From: Methylococcaceae bacterium | GTDB lineage: Bacteria; Pseudomonadota; Gammaproteobacteria; Methylococcales; Methylomonadaceae | NCBI GenBank assembly: GCA_947506075.1 | Contig: CANNNN010000017.1 | Coordinates: 1 to 14,792 of the forward strand | Direction of reading: 5' to 3' | Length of the DNA stretch: 14,792 nucleotides | Shown: piece after piece, positions 14,694 to 14,792 of the stretch | Layout: every line of letters begins with the position of its first letter | Position numbering within the stretch: position 1 is the first letter of the stretch | Translations under genes and position numbers: made by a program | Notes under the pieces: model-generated | Database searches by the model: none | What the model saw: only the letters and a program-made list of their open reading frames with translations | What the model was told of the DNA's origin: nothing

Positions 14694-14792
14694 CAGCTGT
14701 GTAATTTGTGTATTCATATGCCCATGAGGTATACGCTCAGTTAAATTGAATCAGTGTGTTGCTAAGCACAATTAGATAGAACGCTAGACTGA

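Overview
The window is the 3' half of a type VI secretion system (T6SS) gene cluster plus a short accessory segment. All supported genes are on the + strand. Protein-level resemblance is to the Pseudomonas aeruginosa H1-type T6SS: a 162-residue Hcp with H1-like motifs, a short TssA, the accessory protein TagJ, and a TagF/PppA regulatory module. Moderate GC content, gammaproteobacterial-style genes and the kinds of dispersed hairpin repeats present suggest a gammaproteobacterium, perhaps an environmental lineage such as a methane oxidiser. The species-level guess is weak inference.

Layout. 1-254 is the C-terminal end of TssM (inner-membrane complex). 257-1765 is a TagF-PppA fusion (post-translational repressor plus PP2C phosphatase). 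1766-2037 is an AT-rich non-coding gap that probably holds the promoter of the next operon. 2038-9991 holds tssA, tssB, tssC, hcp, tagJ, tssE, tssF and tssG, which encode sheath, tube, baseplate and assembly cap. A good intrinsic terminator or attenuator sits just after hcp. 10058-12790 is clpV (tssH), the sheath-recycling ATPase, which reads richer in G+C than most of its neighbours and is preceded by a small palindromic repeat.

After clpV the character changes. 12882-13907 encodes a 341-residue protein of no recognised family. It carries a Cys121-His210-Asp226 arrangement whose His-to-Asp spacing and glycine pattern match the transglutaminase-like (papain-fold) core. Its position next to the T6SS operon and its lack of a signal peptide make it the best candidate for an undescribed T6SS effector. 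It lies between two different hairpins that share a GGGTCAGA core. Downstream, 13918-14093 packs three unrelated hairpin repeats, one an 18-bp perfect inverted repeat. Then comes a 187-residue unrecognised protein (14127-14690) whose last nine codons lie in a further hairpin resembling an insertion-sequence end. It could be an immunity gene or an unrelated, possibly truncated gene.

How it works together. TssM anchors the machine, TssE/F/G form the baseplate, TssA primes tube and sheath assembly, TssB/C form the contractile sheath around the Hcp tube, and ClpV (with TagJ) recycles contracted sheath. TagF-PppA would hold the system off in opposition to a PpkA-type kinase not seen here. No vgrG, PAAR, tssJ, tssK, tssL, fha or ppkA lies in the window; these are presumably upstream or elsewhere. 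No tRNA, rRNA or CRISPR array was seen. I recognise nothing in the last 102 bases (14691-14792).
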